Source: Streptomyces cinnamoneus (GTDB lineage: Bacteria; Actinomycetota; Actinomycetes; Streptomycetales; Streptomycetaceae). From it: a DNA stretch of 64,000 nt. Below are positions 41,834-50,400 of this stretch, piece after piece. The stretch's first letter is position 1. The number at the start of each line of letters is the position of its first letter. Made by a program: the position numbers and the translations under genes. The notes under the pieces are model-generated. The model did no database searches. It was not told where the DNA came from and was given only the letters and a program-made list of their open reading frames with translations. Where the stretch lies: NCBI RefSeq assembly GCF_014650495.1, contig NZ_BMVB01000003.1, positions 278,794 through 342,793 of the forward strand, written 5' to 3'.

Positions 41834-43033
41834 TCAGGGGCGGGCGGCGAAGGCCGCATCCGTACGGCGCAGCAGTGCGCCGTGCGCGGCGGCGCCGGGC
41901 GGTACGGCGCTCAGCAACGGCTTCGCCGTGGCCCCCCTGCGCAGTTTGGGGGTGCCGCTGCCGGGGCCGAGCAGGACCCGGGTCGCTCCCGTGCTGCGGG
42001 CCAGTCGCATGGGCAGGTGGTAGGCGACGTGGAAGTAGGCGCCGGTCTCCTCGCTGCCCGGGCCGAGCCCGACCATGCGCAGCAGGACGTCGCGGGTGCC
42101 CAGGGCCAGGGTGGCGCTCGCGACGGCCCGGCCGGTACGGTCACGGACCAGCGCCACACCGTAGCGGGAGCCGAGGGCGGTACGCAGTCGTTCGTTGACG
42201 CGCAACAGGCGGGCCGGATCGCCGGGGATGCCGTGCTTTTCGTCCGCGCACGCTTCCAGCCGGGCGACCTCCTGCTGGATCTCGTCGGTCACCGTGTCGC
42301 CCCGGTGGATCTCGGCTGTCGCGCCGGCCTCGTCGAGGGAGGCCAACTCCCGCCGCAGCCGGCGGCGTCGGTCCGCAGGGAAGCGGGCAAGGTAGCCGGC
42401 CTCGTCAGCGCCGGTGTCCTCGATCAGGAAGTACTGGTCGGTGATGCCCACGTGCCAGCCGCGTTCCCTCAGGACCGGCAGCACCGGGTCGGCCTCGTCG
42501 AGGTGGAGGAAGGTGAGCAGCCGTCCCCGGGACTCCGCGTGCTCTTCGAGAGCGGTGACCAGGGCACCCGCGTCGAGGGCGGGGCCCGCGGCACCCGGCG
42601 CCGCGTCGCCCGCACCGTCCGCCGACGCGTCGAAGCCGTCGAAGTCCGCGCCGTCCGCCGATGGGCCGGACTCCGCCGCGTTCGCGGGAACGTGCGCGGG
42701 GAAGACGGACTGGCCGTAGCCGAGGGCGCAGACGTTCAGCTGGCGCAGCCCCTCGGCCCGGGCCTGCGCCAGCTCCGCCTCCGGCTGTGCCACATCGCGG
42801 CCCGTACCGGCCACGATGTCGGTGCAGTTCATGCGGGGGAAGCCGGCGTGGTCGTCCTGGGTGCGCACCGCGCAGGCCGCGCCGGCGGCAGGGACCTCCA
42901 GGAAGTGCACGCCGTCCTGGGGCCACCGGTTCGCGGTGAGCCATGCGGCCGAGGCCCTGGGGTCCTCCGGACCGGCGCTCCAGTAGCCGGCGGACAGGCC
43001 GTCCGCCGTGGCGTACTCCCTGAGCGTCACCAC
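41834..43033 (-). CDS. GNAT/FemAB-like acyltransferase
   Basis: A 399-residue protein in which two GNAT-like folds are suspected. The C-terminal part reads RTALGSRYGVALVRDRTGRA, then ASATLALGTRDVLLRMVGLG, YFHVAYHLPMRLARSTGATR and LLGPGSGTPKLRRGA, a GNAT-like acyl donor region as in Fem/peptidoglycan-bridge enzymes and cluster aminoacyltransferases. The N-terminal third contains a Gly/Ala/Asp-rich linker (GADFDGFDASADGAGD). Fem-like enzymes transfer aminoacyl groups from tRNA or acyl groups from CoA. Either GTG 43033 or GTG 43030 may start. Part of the same operon as the ATP-grasp gene. Confidence 0.6.
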   Translation of the reverse strand: MVTLREYATADGLSAGYWSAGPEDPRASAAWLTANRWPQDGVHFLEVPAAGAACAVRTQDDHAGFPRMNCTDIVAGTGRDVAQPEAELAQARAEGLRQLNVCALGYGQSVFPAHVPANAAESGPSADGADFDGFDASADGAGDAAPGAAGPALDAGALVTALEEHAESRGRLLTFLHLDEADPVLPVLRERGWHVGITDQYFLIEDTGADEAGYLARFPADRRRRLRRELASLDEAGATAEIHRGDTVTDEIQQEVARLEACADEKHGIPGDPARLLRVNERLRTALGSRYGVALVRDRTGRAVASATLALGTRDVLLRMVGLGPGSEETGAYFHVAYHLPMRLARSTGATRVLLGPGSGTPKLRRGATAKPLLSAVPPGAAAHGALLRRTDAAFAARP

Positions 43034-43142
43034 GCCACCCCTCCCTCTGCCGCGTGCACCCGGCCCCACCACGCCGGGGCGGGGGCCTCCCCGCCCCGGG
43101 AAGCGTAGCCGAGGTGATCGTCCGGGCCACGCGCGAGGAATA

Positions 43143-44039
43143 TCACGAAGTCGCCCCCGCGGGACGCCTGGCGGCCAGGGCGCTGATGTGCTCGGGTGCG
43201 GTTCCGCAGCAGCCGCCGACGAAGCCGAGCTCGAACTCGGTGGCCCAGCCGTGTGCCAGGTCGGCGAAGGCGGCGGGCGACAGGGCCGGGGGCAGGCTGT
43301 GCGTGCTGTGCTCCCACTCGTCGAGCGCCGCGCGGTCCTCCAGGTTGGGGTAGACGCCCACGGTCACGCCGAGGCCGCCGAGCAGTTCCAGGGCGCGGGG
43401 AACGGCCGCGTGGGGCAGGCAGTTGACGGACACGGCGCTCGCGCCCGCCTCGACGCAGGCCCGTGCCGCGTCCCGGAGCGCGTCGCCGTCGGGGAGCGTC
43501 GCCTCGGCGGTGACGACGAAGCTGACCCAGGCCGTCAGCCCGCGCTCGGCGGCGGCCTCGACGGCGATCACCGCCTCCCGGCGGGTGCACTGCGTCTCGA
43601 CCAGGATGAGATCGGCCTCCGAGTCCGCCAGGACGCCGGCCATCCACCGGTGTTCGCGCCGCAGGGTGTCCTGGTCCGGGGCGAGCGCCGGGGTGTAGCA
43701 GTCCTCCACGGGGGCGACCGAGGCGGCTACCAGGGCGTGCGGCGCGGCGGCGTCCCGGCGGGCCCGTACGGCGCAGTCCACGGCCCGGTGGACGTAGTCG
43801 GCGTGCTCGTTCTCCGCCACGCCCATGCGGGACAGGGCCCGGGTGTTGGCGCGGAAGGTGTTGGCGGTGAGGACGTCGCTGCCGGTGCGCAGGAACTGTG
43901 CGTGGACGCCCACCAGCGCGTCCGTGCCCGCTGCGTCGCGCAGCGCCGCGCTGGTGAGCCAGGGCTCGGCGATGGCGATGCCGGCCGCCTGCAGGCCGGT
44001 CGCCGTACCTCCGTCGAGGATCCTCGGACGCGGACTCAT
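43143..44039 (-). CDS. homocysteine S-methyltransferase-like enzyme
   Basis: A 298-residue zinc methyltransferase of the homocysteine S-methyltransferase (MHT/BHMT) family: ILDGGTATGLQ at the N-terminus, then ANTFRANTR and the Zn-binding Cys in VSVNCLPHAAV with the CC pair in FVGGCCGTAPEH, all three Zn ligands visible. The family transfers methyl from S-methylmethionine or AdoMet to homocysteine; in biosynthetic operons relatives act on other thiols. The start ATG 44039 overlaps the stop of the upstream gene by 4 bp (ATGA), showing coupling. Confidence 0.8.
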   Translation of the reverse strand: MSPRPRILDGGTATGLQAAGIAIAEPWLTSAALRDAAGTDALVGVHAQFLRTGSDVLTANTFRANTRALSRMGVAENEHADYVHRAVDCAVRARRDAAAPHALVAASVAPVEDCYTPALAPDQDTLRREHRWMAGVLADSEADLILVETQCTRREAVIAVEAAAERGLTAWVSFVVTAEATLPDGDALRDAARACVEAGASAVSVNCLPHAAVPRALELLGGLGVTVGVYPNLEDRAALDEWEHSTHSLPPALSPAAFADLAHGWATEFELGFVGGCCGTAPEHISALAARRPAGATS

Positions 44040-44830
44040 ACCAACTCCTCGCAACGTTCCACGACGTCGTGCGCAGTGCTCTGGGCACGACCCCACTCCA
44101 GGAATTCCGCAACCCATTCGGACGGCATGAGATTGACTTTCTGATCCGCGAACGGGCGCTCCGAGGGAGGGATCCAGTCGTCGTCACCACAGCGTGGAAC
44201 GGAACCGTCCGCCCGGAGAATGTGCGGTCCGTAATAGAACCACGAAATCTGCCCGACAAACTCGTTGAGCACCGCTCCGTGCACCTCGGGGGAAAACATC
44301 CCCAGATGCGCGTAGGCCACGGACAGCTCGCCCGGGAGGTTGAACGGGGCCCGGGCCAGATAATGTCCGAAGTAGTCGTGCGTGGCCCGCAAAACGTCGT
44401 TGTGGAGGGCGCGGGCACCGTCGATCTCGACGCCCGACCGCAGCAGGAGCGGGTTGTCCGGGTCCTCGTACCCCGCCGGCCCGTGCCCGTGCTCGGTGGG
44501 GTAGACGTACAGGTCCTTTCCCGCGTCGAGGGCGTCGCAGAGCTCCCGGGACGTGCCGTAGGGCTGCCCGGGGTGCGGGTAGAGGCGGACCTTGATTCCC
44601 ATGTCGGTCATGCAGGAGAGCTGAGCCCTCGCCTCGTCGGCCATCTGCAGGTACTGGTCCCGGGCTTCGGGGTCGTTGGGCCGGTGCGGCTGCTCGTGGA
44701 AACGGCCGGCTATCTTCCGGACCAGCTCTTCCGGTATATCGGAAGCCTCGAATCCCGCGTGTAAGACCCCGCTCCCCCAATTGACGCGACGCAGGTAGGC
44801 CCGAGCGACCTCACGGACATCGACGACCAT
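44036..44830 (-). CDS. operon protein of unrecognised family
   Basis: A 264-residue protein, first gene of a five-gene operon. It has His-rich putative metal ligands in GARALHNDVLRATHDYFGHY and in EVHGAVLNEFVGQISWFYYG, aromatic-rich strands, and the N-terminus VREVARAYLRRVNWGSGVLH. I do not recognise the family. The clustered His/Asp/Glu residues could hold an iron or zinc centre, as in small-molecule oxygenases. The start ATG 44830 follows CGGGGGG. With its HMT, GNAT/Fem, ATP-grasp and MFS neighbours it suggests a modified amino acid or short peptide pathway. Confidence 0.5.
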   Translation of the reverse strand: MVVDVREVARAYLRRVNWGSGVLHAGFEASDIPEELVRKIAGRFHEQPHRPNDPEARDQYLQMADEARAQLSCMTDMGIKVRLYPHPGQPYGTSRELCDALDAGKDLYVYPTEHGHGPAGYEDPDNPLLLRSGVEIDGARALHNDVLRATHDYFGHYLARAPFNLPGELSVAYAHLGMFSPEVHGAVLNEFVGQISWFYYGPHILRADGSVPRCGDDDWIPPSERPFADQKVNLMPSEWVAEFLEWGRAQSTAHDVVERCEELV

Positions 44831-44964
44831 GCAGATACCCCCCGTGGGTGCCTGTTCCGGTAAACATTCCATTCATGCAGCCGTTACAGACGCCCATCTT
44901 GATCTCCGGTACCAGGCCCCACAAGGCGCATGGCAGGTTCCTGACAGGCGCACCGACCCGGTGG

Positions 44965-46425
44965 TCACGCGCAGGAGACGATGACCACCGCCGTCGCCGC
45001 CAGAGCCGCATAGACCGCGGCCGCCACCTTGAGGCCGAAGCGCAGGAGGGTGTGCTCCGAGACGCCGCCGCTCTTCGCCCGGTCGCCGGCCACCGCCAGG
45101 ATCAGCATGATCATCGGTAGTGAGGTGAAGACGGTGTGGCCCGCCGCGCTGTTCTGCAAGGCAGCGAACCACGTATCGAGTCCGGCGCCGCTCGGGGCGA
45201 GCCGCTCCTGAAGCGGCATCATCATCGCGTTGCCGCCGACGTTCGAGCCGGTGATGAAGCCGCCGAGCATGCCGAGCGCGGGTGCGGCCATCGCGATGAC
45301 CAGCGGCGGCGCCCCGGCGACCGCCGTGCCCAGCTCCCCGATCATGCCGCTGTCGGCCATCAGCCGGCCGAGGGTGACGAACCCGGTCAGGGCGAGCAGC
45401 GGCCGGCCGACGCGCGTCAGCGCGGCGCGGGCGTCCTGGCCGTTCGGGCGCCCGCGGTCCAGGAGCAGGGCGGCGGCCAGCAGCGGCAGGCCCGGTGACG
45501 TGAGGAGCGCGAAGCTCGCGTTGCCCGCGTGCAGTGCCACGGCAGGGACTCCGGCGGCCGTTGCCGCGCGGGTGAGGGCGATGCCGCCGAGGACGAGGCC
45601 GTAGGCGTGCAGCACCGCGCGTGGCGGCAGCAGCCGGCCGGCGGGCTCCGCGCCGCCGGAGCGGGACCGGCGGACGGCGCAGAGCGTCAGCCCGATGCCC
45701 GTGGTGAGCAGCCCGGCCATGACACCCGCCGGCTGGACCACGCCCGCCGCGTCGAGTGCCAGGAGCCCGAGCGAGAGCGCCCCGCCCGCAGCCGCGGCCA
45801 CGGCGGCGGTGCGGAACCGGCGCTGCGGACGGGCCAGTAGCGCGGCCCACACGGTCACCAGCGGAAAGACGAGGGCGCTGGTGACCGCTGTGGCGGTGCC
45901 CAGAGCGGACACCCCCGTCCCCGTGAGCGTGGCGCCGATGACGGTGGCGAGACCGAGGGTGCCCCACGGCATGATGTTCATGCCGAGCATGGCCTGCCGC
46001 AGGGCGGTCGGAGCCGGTGCGAGGGCGAGCAGGACGGGCACGGTGACGAGCAGCGACACCCCGAAGCCGGTGAGCGACTCCACCGTGGGGGCGATGCCCG
46101 CCACCACCAGGGCGATCTTCGCGGGTCCCGGCAGCGGCAGGCCGCGCACCCACTCCTGCAGCGACCGGTGCACCTCCCGGCGGGTGAGCACCTGACTGAG
46201 GTAGACGCCGGGCAGCATCACCGCGGCGGCGTTCAGCACCAGCAGGCCGGCTCCCCCGGCCCCCGTGGCCAGCTCGTCGCCCGGCAGCGTGAAGTCCGGC
46301 AGCCACCAGATCAGCACCGCCGCCAGCGCGGCGCCTGCGATCGCCGCCCAGTGCGCCGGCCGGCGCAGCCCGGTGATCATTCCCAGCACCATGACGAGCG
46401 GGGACACCGCTATTGCCCACACCAT
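44965..46425 (-). CDS. L-lactate permease-family transporter
   Basis: A 486-residue membrane protein of the LctP/GntP group with about twelve helices. Hallmarks are LNAAAVMLPGVYLSQVLTR, GIAPTVESLTGFGVSLLVTV and MLGGFITGSNVGGNAMMMPL. Members import lactate or glycolate with protons. Start ATG 46425. It is 118 bp downstream of an AraC regulator on the same strand, which may control it. Reading as a lactate carrier is by family only. Confidence 0.8.
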   Translation of the reverse strand: MVWAIAVSPLVMVLGMITGLRRPAHWAAIAGAALAAVLIWWLPDFTLPGDELATGAGGAGLLVLNAAAVMLPGVYLSQVLTRREVHRSLQEWVRGLPLPGPAKIALVVAGIAPTVESLTGFGVSLLVTVPVLLALAPAPTALRQAMLGMNIMPWGTLGLATVIGATLTGTGVSALGTATAVTSALVFPLVTVWAALLARPQRRFRTAAVAAAAGGALSLGLLALDAAGVVQPAGVMAGLLTTGIGLTLCAVRRSRSGGAEPAGRLLPPRAVLHAYGLVLGGIALTRAATAAGVPAVALHAGNASFALLTSPGLPLLAAALLLDRGRPNGQDARAALTRVGRPLLALTGFVTLGRLMADSGMIGELGTAVAGAPPLVIAMAAPALGMLGGFITGSNVGGNAMMMPLQERLAPSGAGLDTWFAALQNSAAGHTVFTSLPMIMLILAVAGDRAKSGGVSEHTLLRFGLKVAAAVYAALAATAVVIVSCA

Positions 46426-46543
46426 GTGTTCGAGCCGCCTTTCGTCTTCTCTCGCCGTACGGCTGCGGCACAGCCTGGCGGCGCGGGCGGGCGGCGGTCT
46501 TGAACGAAAGTCGCGGAACGATCACCGGGCGACGCCACGAGGC

Positions 46544-47386
46544 TCAGGGGCGGATGGCCCCCGGCGTCACCCCGAAGTAGCGCTTGCAGATACGGGTGAG
46601 GTGCGCCTGGTCGGCGAAGCCCGTGGCGGCCGCCACCTCGGCCGGCCGCTGTCCGGCCAGCAGCAGGCGGCGGGCCCGGTTGGCGCGCAGCCGCAGCAGA
46701 TAGGCGTGCGGCGGCAACCCGTACGCCTGGCGGAACGCGGCGATGAGCGAGGCCCGCGGCATGCCCGCGGCGGCGCTGAGCTCGGCGACGGTGACGGGCT
46801 CGGTCCACCGGTCGTGCAGCAACTGCCGGGCCAGATCCGGTCCACGGCGCACGCCCCGCGGAGCCCCCGCGACGGACACCCGGCCGGTACGGGCGTGCCG
46901 GCGCAGCACCGCGCCGAGGCCACCGATCAGCAGGGACTCGGCGGTGAGGGGGTCGGCGGCGCGCTCCTGTTCCCGGTGGGCGCACCGCAGCCGGGAGAAC
47001 AGCCCGGCGTCCCGCACGGCCGTCTCCGGGAACCAGACGTCCCGGGCGCCCAGGTGTTCGTGGGCCAGCTCGTCGACCATGGCGGTGTCGAAGTAGAACA
47101 TCCGATACCGCCAGCCGGACTCCGCGGCGGCGAAACCGGTGTGCACCTGCCCGGGGTTGAGGATCACCAGGTGCCCGGCCGGGACGACGACCTTGCCGCC
47201 GGCCACGTGCAGTCCCTCCGCGCCGTGCTCGATGACGCCGACGGAGAGCTGCTCGTGGCTGTGCCGGTCGAAGGCGAAGCGCTCGAAACGGGCGGCCAGC
47301 AGCTCCACCTGCGGGCTGCCGGCCGCGGTCCACAGCCGTGCGTGCTCGCCTCCCGCTCCCATCGGCGCATGATCGCAGACGGGCAC
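46544..47386 (-). CDS. AraC-family transcriptional regulator
   Basis: A 280-residue AraC regulator: cupin-type N-terminus (HSHEQLSVGVIEHGAEGLHV, then VVPAGHLVILNPGQVHTGFA) and two HTH motifs in the C-terminal 100 residues (VAELSAAAGMPRASLIAAFR and EVAAATGFADQAHLTRICKR). Start GTG 47386 (another ATG lies at 47362). Upstream of the lactate-permease homologue, probably its regulator; ligand unknown. Confidence 0.8.
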   Translation of the reverse strand: MPVCDHAPMGAGGEHARLWTAAGSPQVELLAARFERFAFDRHSHEQLSVGVIEHGAEGLHVAGGKVVVPAGHLVILNPGQVHTGFAAAESGWRYRMFYFDTAMVDELAHEHLGARDVWFPETAVRDAGLFSRLRCAHREQERAADPLTAESLLIGGLGAVLRRHARTGRVSVAGAPRGVRRGPDLARQLLHDRWTEPVTVAELSAAAGMPRASLIAAFRQAYGLPPHAYLLRLRANRARRLLLAGQRPAEVAAATGFADQAHLTRICKRYFGVTPGAIRP

Positions 47387-47639
47387 TCCCCCGGCATATG
47401 GCTCCGCTCACAGCGTCGGCAGCATGGCCCTGGTCCTGGCTCGGGCCTTGGCCTTGGCCTTCGAGGCGGAAGCAGAGGTTGTCATGTGGCAGCCCTGCCT
47501 CCTCACGCCGCGTGAAGTTCAGGCCCGCCCGCGCGGGACGACCCGGGGATCCCGCTCCCGCACGCCCGGGCACCGGCCTTCCGGAGGCTGCGTTCCGCGG
47601 CCACCATCAGGGAAGATGCCAAAGAGAGAGGGAAACCTC

Positions 47640-47954
47640 ATGAAATCGAGGACCTTCCGCCTCGCGCCGGTGGTGGCGGCGGTCACCGCGGGGCTGCTGA
47701 TGGCCGGAACGGCGGGGGCGGCCGTCGCAGCTCCGTCGGAGGAGTCCCCCAGCCCGGCCAGCAGCGCCTCAAGCCCGCAGGACGACGACCTGTCGAAGGG
47801 CCACTGGGACAAGCGCGGCTCCTACGACGACGAGAACTCCTGCCAGAAGGCCGGCAAGGAGGGCAAGAGCCACGGCACCTGGAGCGATTACCGGTGCAAG
47901 CGTGAATACAACAACGACAAGTACCGCTATTACTGGTGGCTGTACACCCATTGA
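47640..47954 (+). CDS. small secreted protein
   Basis: A 104-residue exported protein with a signal peptide (1-32, ending TAGAAVAAPS). The mature part is short, charged and aromatic (KGHWDKRGSYDDENSCQKAG, then TWSDYRCKREYNNDKYRYYW) with one Cys pair. No family recognised. The ATG at 47640 is preceded by GAGAGAGGGAAACC. The 253 bp on its left, to the AraC start, hold its promoter region; nothing further seen there. Confidence 0.6.
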   Translation: MKSRTFRLAPVVAAVTAGLLMAGTAGAAVAAPSEESPSPASSASSPQDDDLSKGHWDKRGSYDDENSCQKAGKEGKSHGTWSDYRCKREYNNDKYRYYWWLYTH

Positions 47955-48037
47955 CGGGCAGGCGAGTCCACCCGCTCCGTGCCTTCCGGGCGGCCACCCG
48001 GAAGGCACGGCGTAAGACCTGGCCTCGGCACCGTGAC

Positions 48038-49420
48038 TCAAACCAGTTCGGGTTGCGGTTCCGGTTGCCGTGCCGGTGCGGCCTTCGGCGCGTTCTGCTC
48101 CCACCGTTGGGTGGTCCGCACGTAGCCGTAGATCACTGAGCTCATCGCCAGAAGGAGCAGGGGGCCGGACACCCACGGATGCTCGGCCATCTCCACCGGC
48201 AGATAGCGGTACGACGCCAGGAGCGCAGCGAAGACCGTCGCGCCGTAGGCGACCAGCCGGGTTCCCGACCGGTCCCAGCCACGGTCGAGCGAACGCAGAC
48301 CCGCCTCGATCGTGAGCGCGAACACCACCCCGGCAAGGAGATCCACGCCGTAGTGGTAGCCGAAGCCCAGCGTTGCACTGAGGGTGGCGATCAGCCAGAA
48401 CGCCCCTGCGCATCGCAGGATTCGCGGGCCCTTGCGGGTGTGGATGAAGATCGCGGTGGCCCAGGCCGTGTGCAGGCTGGGCATGCAGTTGCGTGGGGTG
48501 ATGTCGTCGTAGATCACCGGATGCGGAACGTTGATCGGCGGCGGCGTGTTGGGCCACAGGTTGGCCACCGCCCAGTGCACGCCGCCGGTGCCGGAGGCGC
48601 CCGGCCCGTAGGCGAAGACCGGTCCGACCACCGGGAAGACCATGTAGATGGCCGGCCCGAGGACGCCGATCACCAGAAAGGTGCGCACCAGGTAGTGGCT
48701 GGGGAAGCGGCGCTCGGCCGCCACGTTGCGCAGCTGGTACAGCGCGACGACGACCGCGGCCACCGCAAGCTGCGCGTAGATCACGCCGAGAAGATGGTCG
48801 CCGATCGGGCCGGTGGCCTTGAGGATCCGGCCCGCCAGCCACGACGGGTTGCCCAGCGCGTGGTCGGCGGTCGCCACGTACGGGTCGAGCACCGTCGGGC
48901 GTGTCTTCGACGTGATGAGGAGCCAGGTGTCGCCGGCTTTGCGGGCGGCCACCAGGAGCAGGCCCAGCCCCACGCCCTTCAGCAGCAGGACGCGTTCCCG
49001 TCCGGTGCGGCGCGTGACAGCGATGACCGCACAGCCCAGCATCACCCACAGCGCGCCGTTGCCGAAGTACCGGCCTTCGGTCATGTCGGCGCCGACCGCC
49101 CACCGCACCAGAACGAAGACGACGTCGATGCCGATCGCGGCACCGGCTGCGATGAACCGTTGCCGCCAGGTGAGCACCACCATCATCAACGCCATGCCGC
49201 CGTACAGCGGCCCCGGTTTGGGGGCGAATATCACCTCTTTCGCCTGGTTGGTCATCGGCCCCGGCGCGCCGCCGTAGCGACGCGCGGCGATCTCCAGCGC
49301 GATGAGGAGTCCGAGGGCCGCCACACCCGCCGTGGCCCACAGGATCGCCCGTGGTCGACGCCACGCGGCGAACTTAATTCTGCAGTTTGATCGCGAAAAC
49401 ACCCGCCATACTATAGGCAT
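48038..49420 (-). CDS. PAP2-family membrane phosphatase/phosphotransferase
   Basis: About 460 residues with six or more membrane helices. The PAP2 acid-phosphatase motifs are present: RNCMPSLHTAWATAIFIHTR (PSxH) and GYHYGVDLLAG (HxxxD type). Such proteins act on lipid or polyprenyl phosphates, including inositol phosphotransferase-like members. The start is uncertain: ATG 49420 lies in an unusually AT-rich patch; a GTG at 49402 or further inside may be used. Confidence 0.7.
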   Translation of the reverse strand: MPIVWRVFSRSNCRIKFAAWRRPRAILWATAGVAALGLLIALEIAARRYGGAPGPMTNQAKEVIFAPKPGPLYGGMALMMVVLTWRQRFIAAGAAIGIDVVFVLVRWAVGADMTEGRYFGNGALWVMLGCAVIAVTRRTGRERVLLLKGVGLGLLLVAARKAGDTWLLITSKTRPTVLDPYVATADHALGNPSWLAGRILKATGPIGDHLLGVIYAQLAVAAVVVALYQLRNVAAERRFPSHYLVRTFLVIGVLGPAIYMVFPVVGPVFAYGPGASGTGGVHWAVANLWPNTPPPINVPHPVIYDDITPRNCMPSLHTAWATAIFIHTRKGPRILRCAGAFWLIATLSATLGFGYHYGVDLLAGVVFALTIEAGLRSLDRGWDRSGTRLVAYGATVFAALLASYRYLPVEMAEHPWVSGPLLLLAMSSVIYGYVRTTQRWEQNAPKAAPARQPEPQPELV

Positions 49421-49480
49421 CAATTTTTAACCGTTTTATTGGATGCAGTTCCGTTATAGGCAACATTGTACGTTTTGTCG
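49380..49480. promoter_or_regulatory. AT-rich spacer with a repeated TATAGGCA
   Basis: The 8-mer TATAGGCA recurs at 49412 and 49455 and lies in the most AT-rich stretch of the window (CAATTTTTAACCGTTTTATTGG). It sits at the 5' end of the PAP2 gene and 150 bp upstream of the exported peptidoglycan-binding protein. It is likely to carry promoters of both; direct repeat seen, roles inferred. Confidence 0.45.
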
Positions 49481-49637
49481 CCGCAGGTGCGCTCGGTACC
49501 CCTCTCTCCGTGCAGGGGATCCGGCGGTGTTTCGCCGACGACCGAATGAGGACGACGTCGCGTGGCCACGGCCCGCAAGCTGGGTCCGCGCAACCGCACG
49601 AACGACCAGTCCGGCACGTGACACAGAGGAGAACGTC

Positions 49638-50015
49638 ATGCAGTTGACACGTACGGTCAGGGCGGCGGGGATCGTGGCCGCCACCGCGTTCCTGGGGCTC
49701 GGGGGGATCGCCACCCAGGCCCAGGCATCCTCGCAGGCCCCTGCGGGCGTCCCGCGCTACGCATGCAACCACACCGACGACGAACCGACCCTCTCGGTCG
49801 GTTCCAGAGGCGCGGCGGTCAAGCAGGCCCAGTGCCAGCTGGACAGCGTGCTGAAGCGGCACGTCGTGGTGGACGGCGTCTTCGGAACCGACACCAAGAA
49901 CGCGACCAAGGCGTTCCAGCAGTGCGCCGGGCTGGCGTCCGACGGCATCATCGGCAAGGACACCTGGCGCGAGCTGAACCACTGGTGGTGGAACGACATC
50001 GACTGCGACAAGTGA
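49638..50015 (+). CDS. exported peptidoglycan-binding domain protein
   Basis: A 125-residue secreted protein: signal peptide (1-30) and one PG_binding_1 domain (about 50-115: TLSVGSRGAAVKQAQCQLDS, then GVFGTDTKNATKAFQQCAGL and SDGIIGKDTWREL). Three or four Cys are present (ACNH, AQCQ, QQCAG, DCDK). It probably binds the cell wall as an accessory module. Start ATG 49638 behind AGAGGAGAACG. Confidence 0.8.
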   Translation: MQLTRTVRAAGIVAATAFLGLGGIATQAQASSQAPAGVPRYACNHTDDEPTLSVGSRGAAVKQAQCQLDSVLKRHVVVDGVFGTDTKNATKAFQQCAGLASDGIIGKDTWRELNHWWWNDIDCDK

Positions 50016-50063
50016 TCGGCACCGCCGCCCCCTGAGGCAGCAGCACCCGCACGCTGCACACCG

Positions 50064-50090
50064 ACGCGCGTCCCCTTGAGGGACGCGCGT
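50064..50090. terminator. bidirectional terminator
   Basis: ACGCGCGTCCC (50064-50074) pairs perfectly with GGGACGCGCGT (50080-50090) over 5 bases. It lies between the peptidoglycan-binding gene (stop 50015) and the end of the biosynthetic operon (ACP stop 50143), so it should end transcription from both sides. Confidence 0.6.
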
Positions 50091-50142
50091 TCCGGCGGCG
50101 GTCACCGGGCTGAGGCGGCGAACGTCCGTCCCCCTTCCGCCG

Positions 50143-50400
50143 TCAGCCGGCTGCGGTCTTCTTCAGGACCAACTCGTACATGCCGCGCAGCGACGTCGCC
50201 TCGCCCAGGTCGTCCTCCGTCAGCCGGACGCCGTACTGCGTTTCCAGGACGATCTGCATCTCCAGGGCCAGCAAGGAGTCGCCGCCCAGGTCCCGGACGA
50301 AGTGGGCGTCGTCGGTGACCTCCGCAGGGTCGAGTTCGAGGACCTCGGCGATGGCGGCACGCAGCTGCTCAAGGTCGACGGTGGTGCTCTCGGCGTTCAT
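50143..50400 (-). CDS. acyl carrier protein
   Basis: An 85-residue carrier protein with the phosphopantetheine attachment Ser42 in LGGDSLLALEM and a helix VLELDPAEVTDDAHF before it. Last gene of the long operon; its start ATG 50400 overlaps the stop of the preceding ketosynthase-like gene by 4 bp. It probably shuttles the growing acyl chain between the ketosynthases next to it. Length and motif are normal. Confidence 0.85.
   Translation of the reverse strand: MNAESTTVDLEQLRAAIAEVLELDPAEVTDDAHFVRDLGGDSLLALEMQIVLETQYGVRLTEDDLGEATSLRGMYELVLKKTAAG

Noticed and set aside
1151..44039. Possible single pathway joining the amidinotransferase and the homocysteine methyltransferase-like operon
   Set aside because: They are about 40 kb apart with unrelated genes between; nothing links them.
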